From: Marinoscillum furvescens DSM 4134
Lineage (GTDB): Bacteria; Bacteroidota; Bacteroidia; Cytophagales; Cyclobacteriaceae
Assembly (NCBI RefSeq): GCF_003386095.1
Contig: NZ_QREG01000003.1
Coordinates: 62,001 to 126,000, forward strand
Direction of reading: 5' to 3'
Length of the DNA stretch: 64,000 bases
Below, piece after piece: positions 17,385 through 26,792 of the stretch (position 1 is its first letter; the number at the start of each line of letters is the position of its first letter). A program made the position numbers and the translations under genes. Under the pieces are notes generated by a model. The model was given only the letters and a program-made list of their open reading frames with translations, was not told the DNA's origin and searched no databases.

Positions 17385-18425
17385 TCACTTGCGCTGATGC
17401 TGCGGTGTTGTCAATAAAAGCGGTTCGATCACTTCACGAGCATATTGCTGCGGATCCATTTTTGGCACCACATACGAATGCTCCTTATCGGGTTCGCTTC
17501 GCCAGTAGTTGACTCCCACCTGGTCTACTTCATTGTATCCCTGATCTACTACCGTAAAATAGTCTGCCACCCCGGTTACCGCCAGTTGCACGGTTATAAT
17601 GTCCCATATTGACCAGGGCTCCACTTTGGCACTAGACTCCATCCCGGTCCAGTCGGGGGGATTGGTGAAAAAATACTGATATCCACTTCGCAACAAGTGT
17701 GAGGCTGGCAGCTCGTTAATTCGGCTTCCCGTTCCATATCCTTCATTGATATGGCCAATTTTCCCACCATTGAAAATCATAGGTCGCGGGCAATTGGCAA
17801 TCACATATTGACTAACTCCTGGTCCGCCCCAATGGAAATTGGCCTCTTTTCCGCCATCTCCTGGGTATCTACCTCCCATGATATAGCATGCTTTCACTTT
17901 TTGGCCTACCAGCTCCAGCCCAGACAAGTCAGAGTGCTCATCCGCCGTACTTTTAAACAAATAGTAAAGGTTGCTCAGCCGCCCAGTCACCACAATGGTG
18001 ATACTGGTATCAGCACTGCTCGCCAACAACTGCCGATAAAGACTCGTAGCGTCTGGCGCTTCGTCATAGGAAAGGTCTTGTGGGTAGTTGGTGGCGAGGT
18101 GCCAGGTATATTCTTCTTTGGCAAATGGCTCCTCATTTTTATACGCCCCTACCGGCAAGTCACCCCTACCAAAATACGTATTTACTGCATCAATGCCAGA
18201 CACATGATGCTCCATAGACCAGGATGACATCACCGCCTCGATGGAGCAAAGCCCACGATCGGCATAGACATGCAAAGCATATAATGCGCCCAGATCATCA
18301 ATATCTCCGCCTATATCGGTATCGAGAATGATCTTCGGAGGGCTTTGCTCCATATGCTCTGGAATGAACAGGCATCCTGCCAACAAGAGCGCAAGACTCA
18401 GCGATTTTGCAACGAGGGCCGGCAT
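17385..18425 (-). CDS. Secreted nucleoside-hydrolase-like protein, copy 2
   Basis: 346 aa; N-terminal hydrophobic segment ending LLLAGC (lipobox, Cys18), so probably a lipoprotein. The IUNH start motif is DTDIGGDIDD (about 36-45), closer to the canonical form than copy 1, followed by VVTGRLSNLYYLF and FNGGKIGHINEGYGTG. The start codon overlaps the stop of the upstream beta-helix gene by one base (TGATG), so translation is coupled. Differs from copy 1 in length and in most of the sequence, so the two are likely complementary rather than redundant. Substrate unknown. Confidence 0.8.
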   Translation of the reverse strand: MPALVAKSLSLALLLAGCLFIPEHMEQSPPKIILDTDIGGDIDDLGALYALHVYADRGLCSIEAVMSSWSMEHHVSGIDAVNTYFGRGDLPVGAYKNEEPFAKEEYTWHLATNYPQDLSYDEAPDATSLYRQLLASSADTSITIVVTGRLSNLYYLFKSTADEHSDLSGLELVGQKVKACYIMGGRYPGDGGKEANFHWGGPGVSQYVIANCPRPMIFNGGKIGHINEGYGTGSRINELPASHLLRSGYQYFFTNPPDWTGMESSAKVEPWSIWDIITVQLAVTGVADYFTVVDQGYNEVDQVGVNYWRSEPDKEHSYVVPKMDPQQYAREVIEPLLLTTPQHQRK

Positions 18426-20014
18426 CAGTTCAGTACAAGACGTTTCACAAACTGCGCACCATCTACATACAGGTGTAGTAGGTATACTCCTGAGTCAATA
18501 CCGGTGAGGTCGAGACGTTTAAATTCATTTCCGGCGCCTGTTCTGATTTCACTACCCGACAGGTCATACAGTTTGTACGTGTACGTTCTGGCTCCCAGCA
18601 CCTGCACTTTACCGTTCGCTGGATTAGGGTACAAAGAGATGTTCTGCCTGATGCTTGCACCGAGGGTGCGCTCTACTACTTCGGGATATTCGTAGCAGCC
18701 CATGTCTGGCTCAGCGGCTACCGGTCGTGCCAAACCATTAATGTCTATTTCAGCGAAGTTTTCTGTATTTCCTCTGTTGATAGCTGGACTGTTGGCTTCC
18801 AGCCCGAAATAGCTTTCAAAATCTGCTCTACTGGTAAACTGATCGGGGCGTTGTGGGTTTTTGAACCTGGGATACTCCTGTCTATTGCGCGCATAAAACA
18901 CATTTGCTGCCATGGCCGGATCCACCGAACCAATGTCTCTATCTCCAACAACCAGATTGTTTTTCACTTCTGAAGTAGCGCTCGTATTGTACAATCTCAG
19001 GGCATACGTATACAGGTCTGGATCTTCTACGAAGATGTTATTGTAAATCTTCACATTTTGAGCTGTGTAGCCCTCCAGATCGCCTTTTTCGTGCCCATAG
19101 TCGTTGAGCACGTACAAGTTGTGCCAAAGGGTATTGTTTCGGACCGTCACATTGTCAGAGTTAAACATATGGATGCCACGTCCGCCATTCATGAAGCTCA
19201 GGTTGTTTTCAATAAGCGTTTCGGAGTAGTATCCGCCCGTTTGGCCCTCAGGATTGTTACGTGTATTTCGAAATAAATCGAGGATAATTCCATTGCCATC
19301 GGTAGGCACATCATGCCCCCCTGGAGTAAATGGTAGTCTACATTCGTTACCAAAAGCGATGTTGCGGCGGATGATGAAATGAAAACCGGGTTTCTGATCA
19401 TGTTCTACAGGCAAGTAGTAGCTTATCCCACTACAGTTGTATTCACTGCGCTTGGCATTGTCCTGCACGATATTATCCTCGACCGTCACATAATCACTTC
19501 CTCTTGCGGAGATTCCATTGCATCCACAGTCATGCACGTAGTTTTTTCTAAATACAATATGATGACTCCTTTTACTGGCCTGCAGGCCGGTACCCTTCGT
19601 CGGGTTTTTCTGATAAAGCTCCAGCCCTTCTACTACCAAATAAGAAGACGTTTGGATCTCGACCAAATTACCCCAGGTCGGTGCTCCTTTCAAGGTGATT
19701 TTCGCACCCCATTCATTGATTGCAGCAATCATGGTAGGATCATCCGCAGTGGCATGAAGTGAGTCTACCACGATAGGATCAACATAGTAAGTGCCGTCAG
19801 CTATCCAGAGTGTATCTCCTGCCTCGAGCTGATCAATGGCATGATTGACAGTCTCCCAGGCGTGCGGTGCATCATTGGCTAATCCATCGTTGGAGTCATT
19901 ACCATCTGTGCGCACAAAGTAGGTAGAGCTATAGGCTTCTAAGCAATAGCAATAGGCAGTAATGGCGATTAGCAGCCGTGCACAGGTCGTAAAATAGCTT
20001 TTTGATTTTGTCAT
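18425..20014 (-). CDS. Right-handed beta-helix protein with T9SS sorting domain
   Basis: 529 aa; signal peptide near 1-30. Parallel beta-helix repeats run over about 40-440, starting FVRTDGNDSNDG, a DUF1565-like entry. The core blocks YVHDCGCNGI, DGNGIILDLFRNT and NNLSFMNGGRGIHMF hold Asn ladders and an Asp/Asn cluster that may bind Ca2+. Residues about 450-529 are a T9SS tail (ISLYPNPANGKVQVLG, ending KRLVLN). Such helices are found in polysaccharide lyases and some glycosidases; no catalytic set can be named here. It is a close paralog of the protein at 25451, which lacks the tail. Likely a surface glycan-active enzyme or binder. Member of the 32819-14299 operon. Confidence 0.8.
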   Translation of the reverse strand: MTKSKSYFTTCARLLIAITAYCYCLEAYSSTYFVRTDGNDSNDGLANDAPHAWETVNHAIDQLEAGDTLWIADGTYYVDPIVVDSLHATADDPTMIAAINEWGAKITLKGAPTWGNLVEIQTSSYLVVEGLELYQKNPTKGTGLQASKRSHHIVFRKNYVHDCGCNGISARGSDYVTVEDNIVQDNAKRSEYNCSGISYYLPVEHDQKPGFHFIIRRNIAFGNECRLPFTPGGHDVPTDGNGIILDLFRNTRNNPEGQTGGYYSETLIENNLSFMNGGRGIHMFNSDNVTVRNNTLWHNLYVLNDYGHEKGDLEGYTAQNVKIYNNIFVEDPDLYTYALRLYNTSATSEVKNNLVVGDRDIGSVDPAMAANVFYARNRQEYPRFKNPQRPDQFTSRADFESYFGLEANSPAINRGNTENFAEIDINGLARPVAAEPDMGCYEYPEVVERTLGASIRQNISLYPNPANGKVQVLGARTYTYKLYDLSGSEIRTGAGNEFKRLDLTGIDSGVYLLHLYVDGAQFVKRLVLN

Positions 20015-20061
20015 AAGATTTCGAGTTTATCTGCGAAGCTTTTTTCCGGCAATTGAACCGG

Positions 20062-23000
20062 TTATTTCATTAAAATAATATCTGAGTACACCCCAGGGTT
20101 TTTCCAGGGCTCACCTCCTTCAGTATTCATTAAGGCTGTTTCCCGCTGCTCATGATCAGCATCATTGACCATAATCGCCATACCGAATACACTGCCCGAC
20201 TTGAGGCTCAACGGACGGAGATTGGAAGTAGGGATGCGTAGCTCATAAGTAGTGATATCCTCATCTCGTACCACCGCGAGGGCCACATCATCCGAAAGCC
20301 CCTGCTTTAAAAATGCTGTTTGCCAGGAGGGCACATAGGCTTTGAAAGCTTGAGGCCCAGCGGGCGTCAGTGACAGTGACCAGGCATAGTCGTCTTCCAG
20401 ATTTGGCGCCTCTGGCGTGCCATTGTTTTCCATGTCGAAAAACAACTGAATACCGTCGTTTTGATAGACCGCATTGCCTTCAAACTGCTGCAGGTGGATG
20501 TCGTCACGCACTTTTACAGCCAAATAAAAATGCTCATCATCCCAACTAGTGTACCATTTTACTGAAAGGTCGTCCGCCCCGTGGTATTGGTTTTTCTGGA
20601 AACTAAAGTGATCATCGGGCCCAAGCTCACCGGCCGATATTCCCGACCAGTCATCCAGCCTTCCATCAATTGTCAGCGGTTTTTTCAGGTGCTGACTCAA
20701 GACAATCTGTGAGTTTAGCTCTTTGGAGCTGAGTAAAACGCCTTGATTATCATATACCGAGACATTGGCATTTACGCCCAGTGTTGCGCCGGAATGCTCA
20801 GGTGCCTGTTGAAATCCAAGTGAAAATGTTTTTGCTTGCTGACTGGACAGCTCATATTTCTGACGAGATTTCTCTCCGTTGATGACGATTTCCAGATAGC
20901 CGTTGAGGGTTTCGTGGTATTGGTTGAATAGCTCCAAATCAAGGGTTTGCTCGTCGGCCAATTCGAAGGCAATCTCCAGCGCCTCCTTTTTTTCGTAGCG
21001 AATGTAGCTTTTCGCTAAAGCGGATTTTAGGGTAGCTAAATCTTCCGCTTCGAGCAGTTGTGGCATGTAGCTCAACTCCAGTAGGTCAAAGCCATGCTCA
21101 CGAGATGTACGAAGTGCTCCTCCAAAAATGTTGGTAGCCTCCACATGCTCCTCCGGGTTAAAAACCTGCAATGTGAGCGGCTGACGATTACCCAGTGCCA
21201 GCTGACGATCAAAGTCCCACAAGGCGGCCATCGCCTGTCCTGAAGGGTCTTCAAACAGGTAGCATTTTATGGTTTTGCCCAGGCTTATTTCTTCCACGAA
21301 GCTGCTATTTCCAAGCTTCCGCGCTAAGCCATGATAGACCATAGCATGAGCCCTGGGCATCATACTTAGTGTCTCAAATCCAAGGTTTGGCAGCTGCCAT
21401 TCGGTATTGGCACGGATACGTGCGGCATGCTTGAGTACAATCAGGGTAGTCCGTGCTCCCAGCGCAAGCCCCACAGGATATCCACTCAAATCTTCTGTGA
21501 AGGGAGGCATTTTGGAGTCAAAATGGCCTTCAAAAATGGTGGCATCAAACTCAAATGGAGGAAAATGCTGTTCCAGATAATGTCCACCTTCCGTAAGCCA
21601 CAGCTCACCAGCAAAGCCGTAGCGATTGGCCATCCGTTCTAGTTTGGTCAGCGATTTGTCCAATGAAGGCAGCTCAGGGGTTTTCTGATAGGTATGAATC
21701 GCCAGCACATCAAAATAGTCCCCTCCGCCCAATCGCAGAACTTCTTCTACCCAGTCTAACGAGCCCTGGCTAATGTTGGCAAGGTCTGGAGAAACCACCA
21801 CCGCGCCGGGTATGACCTCTTTGATCAAAGGATAGAGCCGCTCCATGTAGCGTACCAGCTGAGGCGGGTCATACATAAACGAGTGCTTCCACTTGTGCTC
21901 AGGCTCATTCACAATTTTCCAGTACTTGATGTGGCGGTATTGTGCCAGATAGTCACGCATACCAGCCATCACTGTATCGAGTGCAGCATCAGAAATCTCG
22001 GCTATCTCACGAAGCTTGAGGTAGTGTGGGTACCGCTTCATGATCGGGTATAGCACGGGCGCATTGATGGTCTCCCAAAGCGCTACATGGTCCGGATCCA
22101 TGTGATTGTGACTGTTGTTGAGCATGATGCCCAGCCCTAGTCTTTTGTACAAGTCTACAGTTTGTTTATGATTGGCATTGAGCGTGCTTCCGTAGCCAAA
22201 CAAGGCCTGATGCTTGAGGTCCTGAACCCCGGATTCGTCGATTACGGCATATCGAAATACCTCTACATCATCGAAATCATCGCCTTGCACATACAGCTCC
22301 AGCGTGTAGTAGCCTACCTCTTTGACGAAACTATTTAGGTCAGCTGACAATATCTCGCTGGAGCCAGCTGCCAGCTTCTTTTGGGCAAAAGCCTTTTCGT
22401 AGACTTTCTCTTTGAAAAAATGCCTCACTACCAGTCTGCAACGTACTGATTGACTGTTACTACTGATGTTAGTAAGGCTAAATGAAATGCTTTTGGGCTC
22501 ACTGATGTCCACTACTCGCTCAAAAGAGTCCAGGCTCGCCACCACAGGCTTTAGTTCGAAAGGACCAGGTACCGTTCCCGCCTCCAGCTGAATGGCATCT
22601 ACCCAGTAAAATGACTTGGTCGGCAAATCTTCATCCCATGGGGCCATCCAGTCTTGTCCAAAAAGCAGGGTAACGTATTCGTCCTTTGCTTCGAACTGAA
22701 ACTCATACCGCTTCCACTCATCGGTTAGTGACTCTTTGGTCCCCTGACTCCAGTCTGCGTAGCGGGAAGCCGCATGAAAAATAATCTCAGCACCAGGCAC
22801 CTCTGCTTTGGCATAAAAACTCACCGTATAAGTCTCGCCTATGCTTACTGGCACATAGTAACTGATAATGAATGGATGCACATAATTGGGCCACTGCCCT
22901 TTGGCCTTTAGCTGCGCGAGCAGTTCCTGCTGCCACTGATCGTGCTGTATGAGGTGATTCTGTTTTCGGTTGTCCCAAAGCGCTAGTCTGGCGCTATAGC

Positions 23001-23289
23001 GGCCATGCGCCGAAGTGGTAGAGTCTATCAGAAACCACTCCTGGTCATGATCGAGGTTTACAATTCGGGAATTGCCAGTGGATACTGTCGACCACAGGTG
23101 AGTCCCTTGCTCAAAACTCGGGTTTGGAAGCAAATTGACTTCTGATCCACTTTGCGGCATGAGCACCTTATTGAGTGCAGCATAGCTTTCCGGATCCTGG
23201 GCTTGATCTTGAGCCGTACCCGATCTCCCCATTAGCAAGAAGCCAACGAAAAAGACACTCAATATCCGAACCATTTGTTTCTTTTTCAT
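20062..23289 (-). CDS. Large clan GH-A (GH39-like) glycosidase with N- and C-terminal CBM-like domains
   Basis: About 1075 aa from ATG 23289, which gives a normal signal peptide (MKKKQMVRILSVFF to GTAQ). An in-frame ATG at 23328 overlaps the previous stop (TAATG) and would lengthen it by 13 residues. Numbering from 23328: CBM4/9-like jelly roll about 63-255 (LLPNPSFEQG), linker/Ig-like 260-370, barrel about 375-690 with acid/base Glu475 in KIVNEPEH and nucleophile Glu580 in LWLTEGG, a beta domain 700-880, and a CBM9-like domain 881-1088 (PLTIDGRLDDWSG). The NEP/TEGG pair suggests a retaining clan GH-A enzyme resembling GH39; exact family not certain. Probably periplasmic; acts in the operon with GH151-like and beta-helix proteins. 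Confidence 0.78.
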   Translation of the reverse strand: MKKKQMVRILSVFFVGFLLMGRSGTAQDQAQDPESYAALNKVLMPQSGSEVNLLPNPSFEQGTHLWSTVSTGNSRIVNLDHDQEWFLIDSTTSAHGRYSARLALWDNRKQNHLIQHDQWQQELLAQLKAKGQWPNYVHPFIISYYVPVSIGETYTVSFYAKAEVPGAEIIFHAASRYADWSQGTKESLTDEWKRYEFQFEAKDEYVTLLFGQDWMAPWDEDLPTKSFYWVDAIQLEAGTVPGPFELKPVVASLDSFERVVDISEPKSISFSLTNISSNSQSVRCRLVVRHFFKEKVYEKAFAQKKLAAGSSEILSADLNSFVKEVGYYTLELYVQGDDFDDVEVFRYAVIDESGVQDLKHQALFGYGSTLNANHKQTVDLYKRLGLGIMLNNSHNHMDPDHVALWETINAPVLYPIMKRYPHYLKLREIAEISDAALDTVMAGMRDYLAQYRHIKYWKIVNEPEHKWKHSFMYDPPQLVRYMERLYPLIKEVIPGAVVVSPDLANISQGSLDWVEEVLRLGGGDYFDVLAIHTYQKTPELPSLDKSLTKLERMANRYGFAGELWLTEGGHYLEQHFPPFEFDATIFEGHFDSKMPPFTEDLSGYPVGLALGARTTLIVLKHAARIRANTEWQLPNLGFETLSMMPRAHAMVYHGLARKLGNSSFVEEISLGKTIKCYLFEDPSGQAMAALWDFDRQLALGNRQPLTLQVFNPEEHVEATNIFGGALRTSREHGFDLLELSYMPQLLEAEDLATLKSALAKSYIRYEKKEALEIAFELADEQTLDLELFNQYHETLNGYLEIVINGEKSRQKYELSSQQAKTFSLGFQQAPEHSGATLGVNANVSVYDNQGVLLSSKELNSQIVLSQHLKKPLTIDGRLDDWSGISAGELGPDDHFSFQKNQYHGADDLSVKWYTSWDDEHFYLAVKVRDDIHLQQFEGNAVYQNDGIQLFFDMENNGTPEAPNLEDDYAWSLSLTPAGPQAFKAYVPSWQTAFLKQGLSDDVALAVVRDEDITTYELRIPTSNLRPLSLKSGSVFGMAIMVNDADHEQRETALMNTEGGEPWKNPGVYSDIILMK

Positions 23290-23327
23290 TTTTTGAAAAC
23301 CCATTTCTACCAGAGCTTCAAATCCCA

Positions 23328-25406
23328 TTAATACTCAAACACCACGGCCGTATGGCACGTCAATTCGGGCACAACAACCTCCAGCCTGCCTGCATTGGTC
23401 TGAGGCGTCAATAGCTCACCTGAAGGCACCAAATAGGCGCGCTTGATGGTCTCAGGAAAATCCACAGATACAGGAATATCATAGACGGTAGGCAGATCTT
23501 CGATCACCCGCACTTTGCCCCGCTGAATAGGCGATGCATAAAGCAGGTGCACCACATATCGGTTTTTGTCTGGCTGATGCAGGAGGTTTACCCGTCCCAT
23601 GCTCTGCATCGATACTTTCACAAAAGCCTTAGTTTGAAGCAGCTGAAATGCATTGTGAAACAGGTCTCGGTGGAGCTGAAGCCCCATTTCTTTAAACTGC
23701 TTGTCCAGGTCATGCGCAAAGTAGATCACATTGCCATTTCGGATGACCGCCGGATGTGGCGCATCTTCTAGTCTAAAGGGTGTGTTTTGATGCGACGAAA
23801 AATGACTTAAGGTACGCGAAAAGTAAGGTTCTCTCAGTCTAGCCAAAACCTCCGTGCCCTCACTAGGTTTCACGCGTACGGCCGGGTTGTAATTGAGGAA
23901 TGGCGAGCGCACAAGATTTTCGGCTATCTGGTCATTCACCACGGTATAGTCTACGTCATAGTTAGCTTCTCCGAGATATGTCGCACCAATAGGCAGGATT
24001 GACTTACCATCACGAAAGGCCCCTTTCCCAAAAGCAATGACTTTCCCTCCACGAGCCACAAAATCGTCGAGGCGTTGCTGGTCTCTTTCCAAAATACCAT
24101 CACTTGTCAGAACCAGCACCTCGATATCCGACCAGTCGTCCAGCAGGTTGACCACATTGAAGTTGATCTGATTTTGCACGAGCATGGCTACTGCTCCCTC
24201 CAGCGCCGGCTTGTCTCCACCCACATAGAGTCCAGTGGTAGCCAGGTGTTGAGCGCCTACTCCATAGCTCTCTATTTTTTTAGCATACTCAAAGGCATAC
24301 CCAATATTTTCATAAGTGCTCATGTCCATCTCGCCAGATGGGTGTAGCTGATCCCCAATGTTGATATTTGCACCGTAAGCCACCATAGATGCCACCTCGT
24401 AGCGCAACGCATCTTTGGATTTAAAACCGCCAAATTCTCCCCATGCCGTATGAAACTTCCCACTCATGGCTACTATGTCTTTGCCCGTAGCAGCAAAATA
24501 CTTGGACCTCCATGGAAACACATCATAGCCAAACCATGCGGTGGGCAGGTCTTCCAAATCCAGTTTGGTATTGAACCGGAACATTTTGTATTTGAAGTCC
24601 GCCAGCATTTTGCTATTAAACTCTGCGGTGGTACCATTCCAAAAAACCGAAATACCAGGCTTGTGCTTTTGGACGATTTCGAGCGTCTTCTGATAAAACG
24701 TCTCATAGCGCTCGATGGTACGTTGGTAAACAGCCTCCTCATCATTGATGTCTATTCCTTGCGCCTTATAATCAGCCCGGGCAGCAGCGTTGTAGTTGAC
24801 CCTCCAGGGGGTATGTATATCAAACCAAATCCCATCAATGTCATAGTTTTTTACAATCTCCTCCGTTTGCAGATATATCTTCTCCGCATACGCTCCCATA
24901 GGCTCCAGGTAATGCCACCCGTCAAACGAATCATTTGGCCCTACATCTTTAATGCCGTCTAAAAACTGGCTCGATCCATCCTTGTTTTTCTGTACCCATT
25001 CCGGGTAGGCTTTTGCTTCCCAATCAGAATAGCCTACGGTAAAATAAATCTTGACCTTAACCCCAATTTCTCTGCATGCCTCTATTTGTGCTTTCATCAG
25101 GTCAAAATCCAAATGCGGGTGCATTTTGCCTACCTTGGTGTCATAATAGGACCATCCATGATGCCCTTTAGCGAAAATGTTGATAGCATTGACATTGCCC
25201 ACTTTTAAGGCTTCCTGAAACTGCTCTTTGCTAAACTCCGCAGCTATGTCTTCGATGTGCTCAGAGGTATGAAAATCCAGGTGAATCTGTCTGGTGCCTT
25301 CCTGATTTTCGAGGGTGGTTTCGAGCTCCACAGTTGCTGTGTCTTTTGAAGGAGTACAACTCAACAGGAGAGAAAAAATGCAGATGGTAACTAACAGGTT
25401 TTTCAT
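23328..25406 (-). CDS. GH151/GHL6-like lipoprotein glycosidase, putative alpha-L-fucosidase
   Basis: 692 aa from ATG 25406, which gives a clean lipoprotein signal (MKNLLVTICIFSLLLSC). The ATG at 25454 overlaps the upstream gene by 4 nt but would put 16 non-signal residues in front. The barrel starts IHLDFHTSEH with FAKGHHGWSYYDTKVGK and GIWFDIHTPW; the Asp in this last motif is equivalent to Asp189 of the paralog at 14299. A trimerisation-like domain (VLVLTSDGILERDQQ) and a C-terminal beta domain follow. The lipobox puts it on a membrane, while the paralog is soluble, so the two may act at different stages. GH151 fucosidase assignment is inferred from architecture and the fucose genes nearby. 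Confidence 0.72.
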   Translation of the reverse strand: MKNLLVTICIFSLLLSCTPSKDTATVELETTLENQEGTRQIHLDFHTSEHIEDIAAEFSKEQFQEALKVGNVNAINIFAKGHHGWSYYDTKVGKMHPHLDFDLMKAQIEACREIGVKVKIYFTVGYSDWEAKAYPEWVQKNKDGSSQFLDGIKDVGPNDSFDGWHYLEPMGAYAEKIYLQTEEIVKNYDIDGIWFDIHTPWRVNYNAAARADYKAQGIDINDEEAVYQRTIERYETFYQKTLEIVQKHKPGISVFWNGTTAEFNSKMLADFKYKMFRFNTKLDLEDLPTAWFGYDVFPWRSKYFAATGKDIVAMSGKFHTAWGEFGGFKSKDALRYEVASMVAYGANINIGDQLHPSGEMDMSTYENIGYAFEYAKKIESYGVGAQHLATTGLYVGGDKPALEGAVAMLVQNQINFNVVNLLDDWSDIEVLVLTSDGILERDQQRLDDFVARGGKVIAFGKGAFRDGKSILPIGATYLGEANYDVDYTVVNDQIAENLVRSPFLNYNPAVRVKPSEGTEVLARLREPYFSRTLSHFSSHQNTPFRLEDAPHPAVIRNGNVIYFAHDLDKQFKEMGLQLHRDLFHNAFQLLQTKAFVKVSMQSMGRVNLLHQPDKNRYVVHLLYASPIQRGKVRVIEDLPTVYDIPVSVDFPETIKRAYLVPSGELLTPQTNAGRLEVVVPELTCHTAVVFEY

Positions 25407-25450
25407 ATCACTCAGGGTAAAAAATTGATCAATAGACAAAAGATTAGAAC

Positions 25451-26770
25451 TCATGGATTTGGTCGAATAATGGCTTCAAAACATCCAATAGCAACACCTG
25501 CCTGCACGGTACGAGGATATCCTCCCAGGTCTTTGGCAGGTATGTCTCCAGTATAACCACTCCGAGCTGCCGGGCTGTCCCGGTTTATCCCAAACCAGGC
25601 ACGAAGTGCAGCTGGAGTGACTGCTGGCGGAGTTTTATTCGGATTGGCCAGGCCGGCATAGCTTTGAGCTTCTACTGGATGCAATTGATTGTCTTTTACA
25701 AAAAGAGATTGCCCACAAAAGTCTACCGGACCAACGACCAGGTTGTTAAACACGCGGGTATTGGTGCTGTCATTGTCATAGCACCTCAGTGCTTTGGTTG
25801 GTAGCTCAGGATTTTTAACGATCAGGTTATTGTATATCTGAGAACCAGTAGAGTTGTCCAGGCTGATATCGCCGGGAAAATCCATATAATTGGAAAGCAC
25901 ATACAGATTATGAAAGCTCGTATTGTTGCGGATAGTCACATTGTCTGACTTGTATACAGCAATGCCCCGGCCGCCATTATTAAATGCGAGGTTATTTTCT
26001 ACCAGCACAGCTGCATGATAGCCTCCTTCCTGACCACCACCCTGGGTATTGCGAAAATCATCGATGATGATGCCATTACCATCCGTCGGGTTCTTATGGC
26101 CATGAGGGCTAAACGCCAAATCACATTCGTTTTCAAACGCTACATTGTTTCTGATCTCGATGTGATAGCCCGGCTTTTGATCGTGCTCAATAGGGTGCCA
26201 TACCGTGATACCGCTGCAATTCCACTTATTTCGTTTGGCATTTCCTCTGACCACATTGCCCTCAAAAATGAGGTAGTCGCTGGTGCGCGAGGCGATTCCA
26301 TTGCATCCGCAGTCGTGTACATAGTTGTGACGGATGGTCACGTGGTGGGAGCCATCACGCACGTCTATGCCCACACCTGTATCTATGAGGTCAAAAATCT
26401 CAAAGCCTTCGATCACCACATAGGATGAATTGGTCACGTTGATCACAGCCAGGTCCTGATCAGCTGTGGTTTGCTGGGTGATAGCTGCCTGCCACCGGTT
26501 ATTTGCAGATATGATGGTGACTTGCTCCGGTGATCCGTGCAGATTTTCGATTTTGAGCTCTTTGGTCACATACAGCCCATCTCCTACGTGCAGGTGATCC
26601 CCGGGCTCCAACTGAGCTACCGCATGGTCCAGTGTCTGCCAGGCGCCTGCTGGCGTATCACTTGTGCCAGGGTTGAGGTCATTGCCGTCTATGCGCACGT
26701 ACAGATCTCGGGCACTTAGCTGTATAGCTAAAAGACTGACGGTGAGCAGGTACATGTATTTTTTCATCAT
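25451..26770 (-). CDS. Right-handed beta-helix protein without T9SS tail
   Basis: 439 aa; signal peptide MMKKYMYLLTVSLLAIQLSA. It has the same core as the 18425 protein: YVRIDGNDLNPG, YVHDCGCNGI, DGNGIIIDDFRNT, NNLAFNNGGRGIAVY. It ends at residue 439 without the YPNP sorting domain, so it should be periplasmic while its paralog goes to the surface. It shares a 4-nt overlap (ATGA) with the next gene downstream, GH151-like 23328. Possible lyase, glycosidase or binding function; catalytic residues cannot be assigned from sequence alone. Confidence 0.78.
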   Translation of the reverse strand: MMKKYMYLLTVSLLAIQLSARDLYVRIDGNDLNPGTSDTPAGAWQTLDHAVAQLEPGDHLHVGDGLYVTKELKIENLHGSPEQVTIISANNRWQAAITQQTTADQDLAVINVTNSSYVVIEGFEIFDLIDTGVGIDVRDGSHHVTIRHNYVHDCGCNGIASRTSDYLIFEGNVVRGNAKRNKWNCSGITVWHPIEHDQKPGYHIEIRNNVAFENECDLAFSPHGHKNPTDGNGIIIDDFRNTQGGGQEGGYHAAVLVENNLAFNNGGRGIAVYKSDNVTIRNNTSFHNLYVLSNYMDFPGDISLDNSTGSQIYNNLIVKNPELPTKALRCYDNDSTNTRVFNNLVVGPVDFCGQSLFVKDNQLHPVEAQSYAGLANPNKTPPAVTPAALRAWFGINRDSPAARSGYTGDIPAKDLGGYPRTVQAGVAIGCFEAIIRPNP

Positions 26771-26792
26771 TTTGGTGTTTAGCAGTCTCGTA

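Noticed and set aside
20046-20061. CCGGCAATTGAACCGG as an extra operator
   Set aside because: Not centred on CG, does not match the consensus and does not recur.
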